NCBI RefSeq assembly: GCF_027158205.1
Contig: NZ_JAPVLU010000034.1
Coordinates: 49,137-113,136, forward strand
Source: Streptomyces sp. H39-S7
GTDB lineage: Bacteria; Actinomycetota; Actinomycetes; Streptomycetales; Streptomycetaceae
Direction: 5' to 3'
DNA: 64,000 nucleotides
Shown in pieces: positions 56,861 to 64,000 of this stretch (position 1 is the stretch's first letter; each line of letters begins with the position of its first letter). The notes under the pieces were generated by a model. It ran no database searches. It saw nothing but the letters and a program-made list of their open reading frames with translations, and was not told the DNA's origin. Made by a program: the position numbers and the translations under genes.

Positions 56861-58131
56861 CAGTTGCTCCTCCATACGGCGACGCGCCAGCGGGCCAGCC
56901 AGCCCCAGATCAATCCGGCGAGCAGGCCGGTGACCGCGAGGACACCGAGCAGCACCCAGCCGCGGCCCAGACCGAACGCGGCGACGTCACCGGCTTCGTC
57001 GGGGGCGTCGACCAGGTCGAGCGTCAGCTCGACGGGCAGACCAGGGGTGCGCTTGACGGCGTCCGGCGCCGAGAAGGAGTTGCTGACCTCCAGGCACACG
57101 GTGTGCGCCGCCGCGTCATCCGCGTCGTCGTCCTTCTCGGGGTAGACGTAGCGCAGCCCTGAGGACATCACGTCGGTCCGGCCGCTGCCGGCGTCCGAGC
57201 CCCGCACCAGTTCCTGGCCCTCGCCGCTGACCGCGCGCAGCAGTACGCCGTAGTCCGCGTTGACCGCCCGGTCGGAGCCGACGCTGACCGTGGCCCGCAG
57301 CTCCTGGCCGTCGGTCACCGCGACCTTGTAGTAGCGGTGCTGCCCGAACTCCTCACGGTCGGTGTAGACGCCGGGGGTGATGCCCGCCGCGTTGCCGCAC
57401 TGGGCCGAGCCCTGGATCGCCTTCGGGACGACCGGCGGGGTCTGCGCCGAGCGCCGCACCAGCTGCTTGATGCGTGAGGAGAGCTGGTCGGTGTGCTGTA
57501 CGGAGGTGTACGTGCCGCCGGTGGCCTCGGCGATGCAGCTCAGTTGCTTGCGGATCTTGTCGTTGGCCACCAGGCCGAGGGTGTCCACCACCAGGTGGGT
57601 TCCCTGGGCGGCGAGTTCGCGGGCGACGTCGCACGGGTCCGGCTGGCCGCAGGAGTCCTCGCCGTCGGTGATGAGCACGATCCTGCGGGTGGCGTCACCG
57701 CCCGCCAGGTCCTGGGCCGCGCCGCGCAGCGCCAGCCCGATGGGCGTCCAGCCGGTGGGGCGCAGCGTCGCGACGGCCGCTTTCGCCTCGGTCCTGTTGA
57801 CCGGTCCCACCGGGTACAGCTGCTTGCTGTCCTGGCAGCCGGTCTTCATGTCCTTACCGGGATAGGTGGCCCCCAACGTCCTTATGCCGAGCCGGACATC
57901 GTCCGGCACCGCGTCCAGCACGTCGTTGAAGGCCTGCTGCGCCGCGGACATCCGCGACTTGCCGTCCACGTCGCGCGCGCTCATCGACCCGCTGACGTCC
58001 AGGACCAGGTCGATCTTGGGTGGTTCCTGCGCTGTGGGCTCGTCCGCGGCGGCGGACGCCGGGAACAGTCCGGCGGCGAGAGTCGCGGCAAGGCCGCACA
58101 GGCCGGCCGCCAGCCGTCTTTTGGTGATCAT
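56860..58131 (-). CDS. vWA domain membrane protein
   Basis: 423-aa protein. A signal peptide (residues 1-28) is followed by a vWA domain (about 38-225) with MIDAS motif LVLDVSGSMSARD, a Thr in TGWTPIGLAL and an Asp in IVLITDGEDSCG, so metal-dependent ligand binding is likely. A C-terminal TM helix (VLLGVLAVTGLLAGLIWGWLA) and short basic tail anchor it with the domain outside. Cys residues are frequent (CGQPDPC, SCIAEA). It is coupled with the next gene and resembles Ca-activated channel-like vWA proteins of actinomycetes. Confidence 0.85.
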   Translation of the reverse strand: MITKRRLAAGLCGLAATLAAGLFPASAAADEPTAQEPPKIDLVLDVSGSMSARDVDGKSRMSAAQQAFNDVLDAVPDDVRLGIRTLGATYPGKDMKTGCQDSKQLYPVGPVNRTEAKAAVATLRPTGWTPIGLALRGAAQDLAGGDATRRIVLITDGEDSCGQPDPCDVARELAAQGTHLVVDTLGLVANDKIRKQLSCIAEATGGTYTSVQHTDQLSSRIKQLVRRSAQTPPVVPKAIQGSAQCGNAAGITPGVYTDREEFGQHRYYKVAVTDGQELRATVSVGSDRAVNADYGVLLRAVSGEGQELVRGSDAGSGRTDVMSSGLRYVYPEKDDDADDAAAHTVCLEVSNSFSAPDAVKRTPGLPVELTLDLVDAPDEAGDVAAFGLGRGWVLLGVLAVTGLLAGLIWGWLARWRVAVWRSN

Positions 58132-58198
58132 TCGGGGAGCTTAGTGACCGCCAACTCCACGGGGAAATCGAGGGCCTTGAACGGCCGTTCGCCCTGCC

Positions 58199-59713
58199 TC
58201 AGGCGGTCCCGGGGCCCGGCGCGAAGCGGTCGCGCAGCTCGCGCTTGAGGATCTTGCCGCTCGCGTTGCGCGGCAGTTCATCGACGAGCAGCACGCGCTT
58301 GGGCGCCTTGAAATGGACGAGTTCCGCGCGGGCGTACACCATCAGTTCGTCCTCGGTGACCTCACCGCGCGCCACGACCACCGCGGTGACCGCCTCGATC
58401 CAGCGTTCGTCGGGCAGTCCCACGACGGCGACCTCGGCGACGGCCGGATGCCCGTAGAGCACGTCCTCGACCTGCCGGGACGCGACCAGCACGCCACCGG
58501 AGTTGATGACGTCCTTCACCCGGTCGACGACGGTCAGATAGCCCTCGGCGTCGCGCACGGCGAGGTCACCGGAGTGGAACCAGCCGTCGCGGAAGGCCTC
58601 CGCCGTCTCCTGCGGCTTGTCCCAGTAGCCCTCGCAGAGCTGCGGTGAGCGGTAGACGACCTCGCCCGGTGTGCCGTCCGGTACGTCCTTGCCGTCCTCG
58701 TCGACGACCCGGGCCTCGACGAACAGCACCGGGCGGCCGCAGGAGTCCATCCGGCCCTCGTGCTCGTCCGGTCCGAGGACGGTGGCGAGCGGGCCGATCT
58801 CGCTCTGGCCGAAGCAGTTGTAGAAGGCGAGGTGCGGCAGCCGGGCGCGCAGCCGTTCCAGGATCGGAACGGGCATGATGGAGGCGCCGTAGAAGGCCTT
58901 GCGCAGCCCGCTCAGGTCGCGGTCGGCGAACTGCGGGTGGTTGGCGAGGGCGATCCAGACGGTGGGCGGCGCGAAGAGGCTGTCCGCCCGGCCTTCCTCG
59001 ACGAGGCCGAAGACCGTCTGCGGGTCGGGACCCGCGATGATCGTGTTCTCCGCGCCGACCATCAGGTACGGCAGCAGGAAGACGTGCATCTGCGCCGAGT
59101 GGTACAGCGGCAGCGAGTGCACGGGCCGGTCGCCCTCCGCCAGGCCGAGTGCGGTGACGGCGCTGACGTACTCGTGGACGAGCGCGCGGTGCGTCATCAT
59201 CGCGCCCTTGGGCAGGGCCGTGGTCCCCGAGGTGTACAGCAGTTGCGCGAGGTCCTCGGCCCCGACCTCCGGCGCGTCCGCCGCCGGACCGGCGGTCGGC
59301 AGCAGGGCGAGCAGCGACTCCGCGTCGTCGCGGAGCGGCAGGACGGGTACGCCGCCGGGGAGCCGGTCGCGCAGCAGCGGGTCGCTGAGCACCAGCGCGC
59401 TGCCGGACTGTCCGATCTGGTAGGCGAGGTCCGTGCCCTCCAGGTGGTGGTTGACGGGCACGTGCACCAGTCCGGCGCGCGCGCAGCCCAGGAAGCCGAT
59501 CAGGTAGGCGTCGGAGTTGTGCCCGTACGCCGCGACGCGTTCGCCCGGCCGCAGGCCGCGCTCCAGGAGAACGGCCGCCGCCGCGGACACCGCTTCGTCG
59601 AGCTCCCGGTAGGTCCACGTCCGGTCCTCGAACCGCACCGCCACCCGGTCCGGCCCCCGCCGGGCGCTGCGCCGCAGCACCCCGTCGACCGTACTGCCGT
59701 GCACCGCGACCAT
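58199..59713 (-). CDS. AMP-dependent acyl-CoA synthetase/ligase
   Basis: 504-aa class I adenylate-forming enzyme. AMP motif LLYTSGTTALPKGAMMTH, A5-type NCFGQSEIGPLAT, A7 GWFHSGDLAVRDAEGYLTVVDR and catalytic Lys in NASGKILKREL. It activates a carboxylic acid to its CoA ester; substrate unknown (medium-chain or aromatic acid). Start ATG 59713 with a GGGGAGG site. It is divergent from the PaaK-like ligase, and both may share a regulator. Confidence 0.9.
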   Translation of the reverse strand: MVAVHGSTVDGVLRRSARRGPDRVAVRFEDRTWTYRELDEAVSAAAAVLLERGLRPGERVAAYGHNSDAYLIGFLGCARAGLVHVPVNHHLEGTDLAYQIGQSGSALVLSDPLLRDRLPGGVPVLPLRDDAESLLALLPTAGPAADAPEVGAEDLAQLLYTSGTTALPKGAMMTHRALVHEYVSAVTALGLAEGDRPVHSLPLYHSAQMHVFLLPYLMVGAENTIIAGPDPQTVFGLVEEGRADSLFAPPTVWIALANHPQFADRDLSGLRKAFYGASIMPVPILERLRARLPHLAFYNCFGQSEIGPLATVLGPDEHEGRMDSCGRPVLFVEARVVDEDGKDVPDGTPGEVVYRSPQLCEGYWDKPQETAEAFRDGWFHSGDLAVRDAEGYLTVVDRVKDVINSGGVLVASRQVEDVLYGHPAVAEVAVVGLPDERWIEAVTAVVVARGEVTEDELMVYARAELVHFKAPKRVLLVDELPRNASGKILKRELRDRFAPGPGTA

Positions 59714-59870
59714 GACGCCTCCCCGCTGGTGGACCTGCCCGGGCCACCTTCGGTCGGCACGGGTGCCCGGGTCAAGCACTGCCGCACGGTGACGCGGGTC
59801 CGGCCCCGCGCGGTCGGTGAATCGGTGCGCGCCCCTTGACCTGCGGTGCGGATCCTGATTTCTTGAAACC

Positions 59871-61202
59871 GTGACAGAACCGAACGATCGGTCGGGAGCG
59901 GATGGCGCCCTCCTCGACGCCGGGGAGCAGCTGAGCGGCACGGAGCTGCGGGATCTGCAGTTGCGGCGCTTGCGGGCGACCCTGCGGCACGCGTACGACA
60001 ACGTCGCCTACTACCGGAAGTCGTTCGACTCGGCCGGGGTGGCGCCCGAGGACTGCCGCACGCTCGCCGACCTCGCCCGGTTCCCCTTCACCACCAAGGC
60101 CGATCTGCGCGACAACTACCCGTTCGGGATGTTCGCCGTGCCCGAGGCGGACATCCGCCGCATCCACGCCTCCAGCGGCACCACCGGCGCGCCGACCGTC
60201 GTGGGCTACACCCGCAACGACCTGGACATGTGGGCGGACATGGTCGCCCGGTCCATCCGCGCCGCGGGCGGCCGGCCCGGACAGAAGATCCACATCGCCT
60301 ACGGCTACGGCCTGTTCACCGGCGGCCTCGGCGCCCACTACGGCGCCGAGCGGCTGGGCTGCACGGTCATCCCGGCCTCGGGCGGTATGACGGCCCGCCA
60401 GGTGCGGATCATCCAGGACTTCCGGCCGGACATCATCATGGTCACCCCCTCGTACCTGCTCACCCTGCTGGACGAGTTCGAGCGGCAGGGCATCGACCCG
60501 CGCTCGACGTCCTTGAAGACCGGCATCTTCGGGGCCGAGCCGTGGACCGAGGAGATGCGGCGGGAGATCGAGGACCGGATGGGCATCGACGCGGTCGACA
60601 TCTACGGGCTCAGCGAGGTCATCGGCCCCGGGGTGGCGCAGGAGTGCGTCGAGACCAAGGACGGGCTGCACATCTGGGAGGACCACTTCTTCCCCGAGGT
60701 CGTCGACCCGCTCACCGACCGGGTGATGGCGCCGGGCGAGAGCGGTGAGCTGGTCTTCACCTCCCTCACGAAGGAGGCGATGCCGGTCATCCGCTACCGG
60801 ACCCGTGATCTGACCCGCCTGCTGCCCGGCACGGCGCGGCGCCCCTTCCGCCGGATGGAGAAGGTGACCGGCCGCTGCGACGACATGATCATCCTGCGCG
60901 GGGTCAACCTCTTCCCCACCGCGATCGAGGAGATCGTGCTCCGCACCCCCGGCGTGGCCCCCCACTTCCAGCTGCGGCTCACCCGCGAGGGCCGGCTCGA
61001 CCGGCTCACCGTGCGCGCCGAGGCCCGGCCCGGTGCGAGCCCCGAGCAGCGGGCCGCGGCGGCGGCGGCCATCGCGCAGGGCGTCAAGGACGGGGTGGGG
61101 GTGACGGTGGAGGTGGCCGTCGTCGATCCGGAGACCCTGGAACGCTCGGTCGGGAAGATCAAGCGCGTCATCGACGAACGGGAGCCGCGACCGGGCGCGT
61201 GA
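59871..61202 (+). CDS. paaK: Phenylacetate-CoA ligase family protein (PaaK-type)
   Basis: 443-aa AMP-forming ligase with the PaaK signature: HASSGTTGAPTVVGYTRND, GYGLFTGGLGAHYGAERLG, IFGAEPWTEEMRREIED, IYGLSEVIGPGVAQEC, LRGVNLFPTAIEEIVL. It converts phenylacetate (or a related aryl acid) to its CoA ester, the first step of aerobic phenylacetate degradation. No paaABCDE epoxidase genes are nearby, so a related aryl-acid role is possible. GTG start at 59871. It is divergent from the 58199-59713 ligase. Confidence 0.9.
   Translation: MTEPNDRSGADGALLDAGEQLSGTELRDLQLRRLRATLRHAYDNVAYYRKSFDSAGVAPEDCRTLADLARFPFTTKADLRDNYPFGMFAVPEADIRRIHASSGTTGAPTVVGYTRNDLDMWADMVARSIRAAGGRPGQKIHIAYGYGLFTGGLGAHYGAERLGCTVIPASGGMTARQVRIIQDFRPDIIMVTPSYLLTLLDEFERQGIDPRSTSLKTGIFGAEPWTEEMRREIEDRMGIDAVDIYGLSEVIGPGVAQECVETKDGLHIWEDHFFPEVVDPLTDRVMAPGESGELVFTSLTKEAMPVIRYRTRDLTRLLPGTARRPFRRMEKVTGRCDDMIILRGVNLFPTAIEEIVLRTPGVAPHFQLRLTREGRLDRLTVRAEARPGASPEQRAAAAAAIAQGVKDGVGVTVEVAVVDPETLERSVGKIKRVIDEREPRPGA
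59879..59892. promoter_or_regulatory. PaaR-like operator core inside the start of the PaaK gene
   Basis: ACCGAACGATCGGT fits ACCG-nn-CG-nn-CGGT, the core, from memory, of PaaR (TetR family) operators in corynebacteria. It lies 8 bp after the first base of the GTG start codon and would be just downstream of a near-leaderless transcript start. No PaaR-like gene is in the window. Confidence 0.5.
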
Positions 61203-61247
61203 GCGGTCCCGGCGGCCGACGCCTCCCCCGGGCCCGCCGCGCCGGGG

Positions 61248-61484
61248 TCATGGCCGCCGTACCCGCCATGAGGTCGGCGGGAAGCTCCTGGCGTCGAGGC
61301 GGTCCCAGCCGGCCGGGCTCTCACCGTCCGGCACCTGTCCGGGCCCGCCCGCACGCGATACCGACAACGTGGTGAGCACCGCGGTGACCGCCGCGAGCTC
61401 CTCGGGCGTCGGGCGCCCCTTGACGACCCTGAACAGGGCCGGCGCCGTCGGGCCGTCCAGCGACGGGGCCACGGCCGCGCTCAC
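61248..61484 (-). CDS. Acyl-CoA carboxylase epsilon subunit
   Basis: 78-aa protein with the epsilon-subunit pattern LFRVVKGRPTPEELAAVTAVLTTLSV and a C-terminal Trp (TSWRV). These small subunits bind the beta subunit of actinobacterial acetyl/propionyl-CoA carboxylases and raise activity. GTG start at 61484 overlaps the carboxyltransferase stop (GTGA). The larger reading frame in this area is antisense noise. Identification is reliable because of position and motif. Confidence 0.88.
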   Translation of the reverse strand: MSAAVAPSLDGPTAPALFRVVKGRPTPEELAAVTAVLTTLSVSRAGGPGQVPDGESPAGWDRLDARSFPPTSWRVRRP

Positions 61485-63043
61485 AGCGGCGGGTTTCCGT
61501 GCTTGCGGGCGGGCAGCGTCGCGTTCTTCGCCTTCAGCATGGCCAGGGAACTGATGAGGACCCTGCGGGTGTCGGCGGGATCGATCACATCGTCGACGAG
61601 ACCGCGCTCGGCCGCGTAGTAGGGGTGCATCAACTCGGCCTTGTACTCCTTGACCAGTTGGACGCGCGTCTCGTCCGGATCGTCGGCGGCCGCGATCTGC
61701 CGCCGGAACACGACGTTCGCCGCGCCCTCCGCACCCATGACGGCGATCTCGTTGGTGGGCCAGGCGAAGGAGAGGTCGGAGCCGATGGAGCGGGAGTCCA
61801 TGACGATGTAGGCGCCGCCGTAGGCCTTGCGGAGGATGACCTGGATCCGCGGCACCGTCGCGTTGCAGTACGCGTAGAGCAGCTTGGCGCCGTGCCGGAT
61901 GATCCCGCCGTGCTCCTGGCTGACACCCGGCAGGAAGCCCGGGACGTCCACCAGGGTGACCAGCGGGACGTTGAAGGAGTCGCACATCTGCACGAAGCGG
62001 GCGGCCTTCTCCGAGGAGTGGATGTCCAGCACTCCGGCGGAGGACAGCGGCTGGTTGGCGACGATGCCCACGACCTGCCCGCCGAGCCGGGCGAAGGTGC
62101 AGATGATGCTCTTGGCCCACCCTCCGTGGATCTCCATGAGTTCCCCGTCGTCGACGATCTCCTCGATGACCGCGCGCATGTCGTACGGGCGGCTCCCGTC
62201 GACCGGCACCAGGCTCAGCAACTCCTCACACCTCCGGTCGGCCGGATCGGCGCCCAGGGCCGCGGGCGGCGTCTCGCGGTTGTTGGCCGGGAGGAGCGAG
62301 AGCAGGTAGCGGACCTCCTCCAGGCACGTCTGCTCGTCGTCGTAGGCGAAGTGGGCCACGCCGGACGTCTCGGCGTGGACGTCGGCGCCGCCGAGGCCGT
62401 TCTGGGTGATCTCCTCACCGGTCACCGCCCGCACCACGTCGGGTCCGGTGATGAACATCTGGGAGGTCTCGCGGACCATGAAGACGAAATCCGTCAGCGC
62501 CGGCGAATAGGCGGCGCCCCCCGCACACGGGCCGAGCATCACGCTGATCTGCGGGATGACCCCGGAGGCACGGGTGTTGCGTTCGAAGATCCCGCCGTAT
62601 CCGGCGAGAGCGGACACGCCCTCCTGGATCCGGGCGCCCGCACCGTCGTTCAGCGACACCAGCGGCGCACCGGCGGCAAGGGCCAGGTCCATGATCTTGT
62701 GGATCTTCGTCGCGTGGGCTTCGCCCAGCGCCCCGCCGAAGATGCGGAAGTCATGGGCGAACGAGAAGACGGTGCGCCCGTTCACCAGCCCCCAGCCGGT
62801 GACCACCCCGTCGGTGTGGGGCCTGCGGTCCTCCAGGCCGAAGCCGGTCGCACGATGTCGCCGCAGCGGCTCGATCTCGGTGAAGGTACCCTCGTCGTAG
62901 AGCAGGTCCAGGCGTTGACGTGCCGTCAGCTTGCCCTTCGCGTGCTGCGTCTCGGTGGCCTGGGGCGCGCCGCGCAGGATCGCGTCCTTGACCTCGGCGA
63001 GCTCGGTCACCCTGTCGTGCATGGTGGCGCCGTCCAGCGGCAT
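61481..63043 (-). CDS. pccB: Acyl-CoA carboxylase beta subunit (carboxyltransferase, PccB/AccD type)
   Basis: 520-aa carboxyltransferase with N- and C-terminal crotonase-like halves: GGALGEAHATKIHKIMDLAL, NDGAGARIQEGVSAL and GPCAGGAAYSPALTDF in the first; FADLPG-like VDVPGFLPGVSQEHGGIIRHGAKLLYAY and AYGGAYIVMDSRSIG in the second. It transfers carboxyl from biotin to acetyl-, propionyl- or longer acyl-CoA. The biotinylated alpha subunit is not in the window. ATG 63043 has a GAGGAG site 6 nt upstream. An epsilon gene follows by GTGA overlap. Confidence 0.94.
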   Translation of the reverse strand: MPLDGATMHDRVTELAEVKDAILRGAPQATETQHAKGKLTARQRLDLLYDEGTFTEIEPLRRHRATGFGLEDRRPHTDGVVTGWGLVNGRTVFSFAHDFRIFGGALGEAHATKIHKIMDLALAAGAPLVSLNDGAGARIQEGVSALAGYGGIFERNTRASGVIPQISVMLGPCAGGAAYSPALTDFVFMVRETSQMFITGPDVVRAVTGEEITQNGLGGADVHAETSGVAHFAYDDEQTCLEEVRYLLSLLPANNRETPPAALGADPADRRCEELLSLVPVDGSRPYDMRAVIEEIVDDGELMEIHGGWAKSIICTFARLGGQVVGIVANQPLSSAGVLDIHSSEKAARFVQMCDSFNVPLVTLVDVPGFLPGVSQEHGGIIRHGAKLLYAYCNATVPRIQVILRKAYGGAYIVMDSRSIGSDLSFAWPTNEIAVMGAEGAANVVFRRQIAAADDPDETRVQLVKEYKAELMHPYYAAERGLVDDVIDPADTRRVLISSLAMLKAKNATLPARKHGNPPL

Positions 63044-63318
63044 GAACAACTCCTCTGTCGTGTCGGCCGGTTCGATCGAAAGTTCACAAGGAGTTTCGCG
63101 CCGATCCGCCACGCGCCCCTTCGAGGATTTCGCCACTCTCGCAGCGGCCTTTCCGCGTCACAACGGCCCTGACACCAAGCTGCCAGCCGCCGCGGCCTAC
63201 CACTCCGGAGCTGCACGATCGCCCTTATGTCAGTTTCCTGCCAGGGGATCGAAGATCAACTCTTGGGCAGGGTCGACCCTGTTAGGTTCCCCACCGAACT
63301 CACGGAGGAGAAGCGAAA
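63044..63318. promoter_or_regulatory. Divergent promoter region of pccB and secreted-protein gene
   Basis: 275 bp without a gene. It contains the perfect 14-bp palindrome CAGGGTCGACCCTG (63268-63281) between a TTGGGC and a TAGGTT hexamer (63284-63289) upstream of the plus-strand gene; this could be an operator. Confidence 0.4.
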
Positions 63319-63981
63319 ATGCGCAACAGAATCGTTCTCGCGCCGGCTGCCGCGATGGCCATGCTGACCGTGCTGACCGGCACGGCCACCGCGTCACCGT
63401 CGGACACGGCGCCGGCCGCCGGCTCCGGCCGCTCGGCCAGCATCTGTACCGATGTCCGGCTGTCCGGTTCGCTGCCGGTACCACCCGCGGGGATGTCCGC
63501 GCAGCAGGAGGTCAGCGTCGGGGCCGACTGCGTGCCGCACCTGGGCGCGGTGCGCCTGCTTCCCGCGCCGGCCCGGTCCGCGGTCCGCACCGCCGCCACC
63601 ACCGGCCGTCAGGTGCGCAGCTGGTCGGAGATGTACGACTGCTGCAACATCCTGATGACGGCCCTCTACACGACGACCACATGGGACACCGTCGACAACC
63701 AGGTCTCCAACGCCGTGACCGAGGTGAGCACCCACAACAACCGCGAGCCCTGGAACGCCGGCTGGTCCGTCAAGACGTCGGGCAAGACCGAGGCCGGTGC
63801 GAAGGTCACCGCACACGCGGAGTTCGGCTACCAGGGCATCTTCGACGCCACGGGCGCCTGGTACGCGAACACCCACGACACCGCCGTGCAGTTGAACGGC
63901 GACGGCACCGCCGCCTGCCAGTTCGACATCGTCCTCCGGCACACCTTCATCGGATGGAACTCGGTGCGCGGCTGCTCCTGA
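63319..63981 (+). CDS. Secreted hypothetical protein
   Basis: 220-aa protein with a Sec signal peptide (residues 1-26, LAPAAAMAMLTVLTGTATAS). The mature part has Cys at about 43, 71, 107-108, 200 and 219, including a CC pair in MYDCCNILMTALYTTTTWD, so disulfides are likely. The C-terminal half (SVKTSGKTEAGAKVTAHAEFG, ACQFDIVLRHTFIGWNSVRGC) is beta-rich. No family recognised; exported and probably extracellular. ATG 63319 has a GGAGGAG site 9 nt upstream. Confidence 0.75.
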   Translation: MRNRIVLAPAAAMAMLTVLTGTATASPSDTAPAAGSGRSASICTDVRLSGSLPVPPAGMSAQQEVSVGADCVPHLGAVRLLPAPARSAVRTAATTGRQVRSWSEMYDCCNILMTALYTTTTWDTVDNQVSNAVTEVSTHNNREPWNAGWSVKTSGKTEAGAKVTAHAEFGYQGIFDATGAWYANTHDTAVQLNGDGTAACQFDIVLRHTFIGWNSVRGCS

Positions 63982-64000
63982 CCCCGGTCCCCCGTCCCCC

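Noticed and set aside
1..64000. CRISPR arrays, rRNA and tRNA genes
   Set aside because: No regularly spaced direct repeats or recognisable RNA gene features were seen on reading the window.

Overview
The window is high-GC actinomycete DNA, most probably from Streptomyces or a close relative. Signs of this are strong G/C bias at third codon positions, GTG starts, ATGA-coupled operons, Rpf/LysM/M23 and GH46 chitosanase secreted enzymes, several MreB-like proteins, and BN159_2729-type and DUF6325 proteins. I see no rRNA, tRNA, CRISPR array, integrase, transposase or replication gene.

Region 1 (1-12.5 kb) is an organosulfur utilisation locus on the minus strand. In transcription order it holds a 24-codon Cys-containing leader ORF (10145-10219), a Tat/lipoprotein solute-binding protein, two permeases, two ATPases of the oligopeptide/nickel ABC family, an acyl-CoA dehydrogenase-like monooxygenase, an SsuD-like FMNH2-dependent monooxygenase, an alpha/beta-hydrolase and a flavin reductase. 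Upstream are an Rrf2-family regulator coupled to a DsbA-like protein, and a divergent cupin gene. Related DNA motifs beside the leader promoter (10256-10277) and in the rrf2/cupin intergenic region (11759-11782) suggest one regulon under the Rrf2 protein.

Region 2 (12.5-19.8 kb) holds three MreB/Mbl-like actin homologues. Two have degenerate phosphate-2 loops. Between them lie an Rpf-LysM-M23 cell wall hydrolase and a GH46 chitosanase with a perfect 19-bp operator. An SDR oxidoreductase follows.

Region 3 (19.9-34.6 kb) is mostly housekeeping: a baeRF family protein, a TDT transporter, RecQ, an Xaa-Pro peptidase, Tex, an MBL hydrolase, a GNAT, a fatty acid desaturase and an M1 aminopeptidase lipoprotein. 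The 3' ends of the TDT transporter gene and recQ meet in six 14-bp tandem repeats.

Region 4 (32.8-43.0 kb) is fatty acid/acyl-CoA catabolism: a long-chain acyl-CoA synthetase divergent from a MerR regulator, then FadB-like, FadA-like, acyl-CoA dehydrogenase and a racemase-type CoA-transferase in one minus-strand operon with palindromic operators upstream, and an APC amino acid permease.

Region 5 (43.0-49.8 kb) is an accessory block. Two small HTH proteins flank a region with three near-identical 15-bp dyads. Next comes a compact, translationally coupled plus-strand operon: an ECF-type sigma factor, a BN159_2729 family protein, several small proteins with Cys/His clusters and two possible mini-ORFs. 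It is the best candidate in the window for an undescribed system.

Region 6 (49.8-64 kb) has two MFS exporters (one with a SnoaL-like protein), SHOCT and DUF6325 proteins, a decayed GH15-like fragment, a secreted beta-propeller protein, a vWA membrane protein with a secreted partner, an acyl-CoA synthetase divergent from a PaaK-type ligase with a PaaR-like operator core, an acyl-CoA carboxylase beta/epsilon pair and a secreted hypothetical protein.
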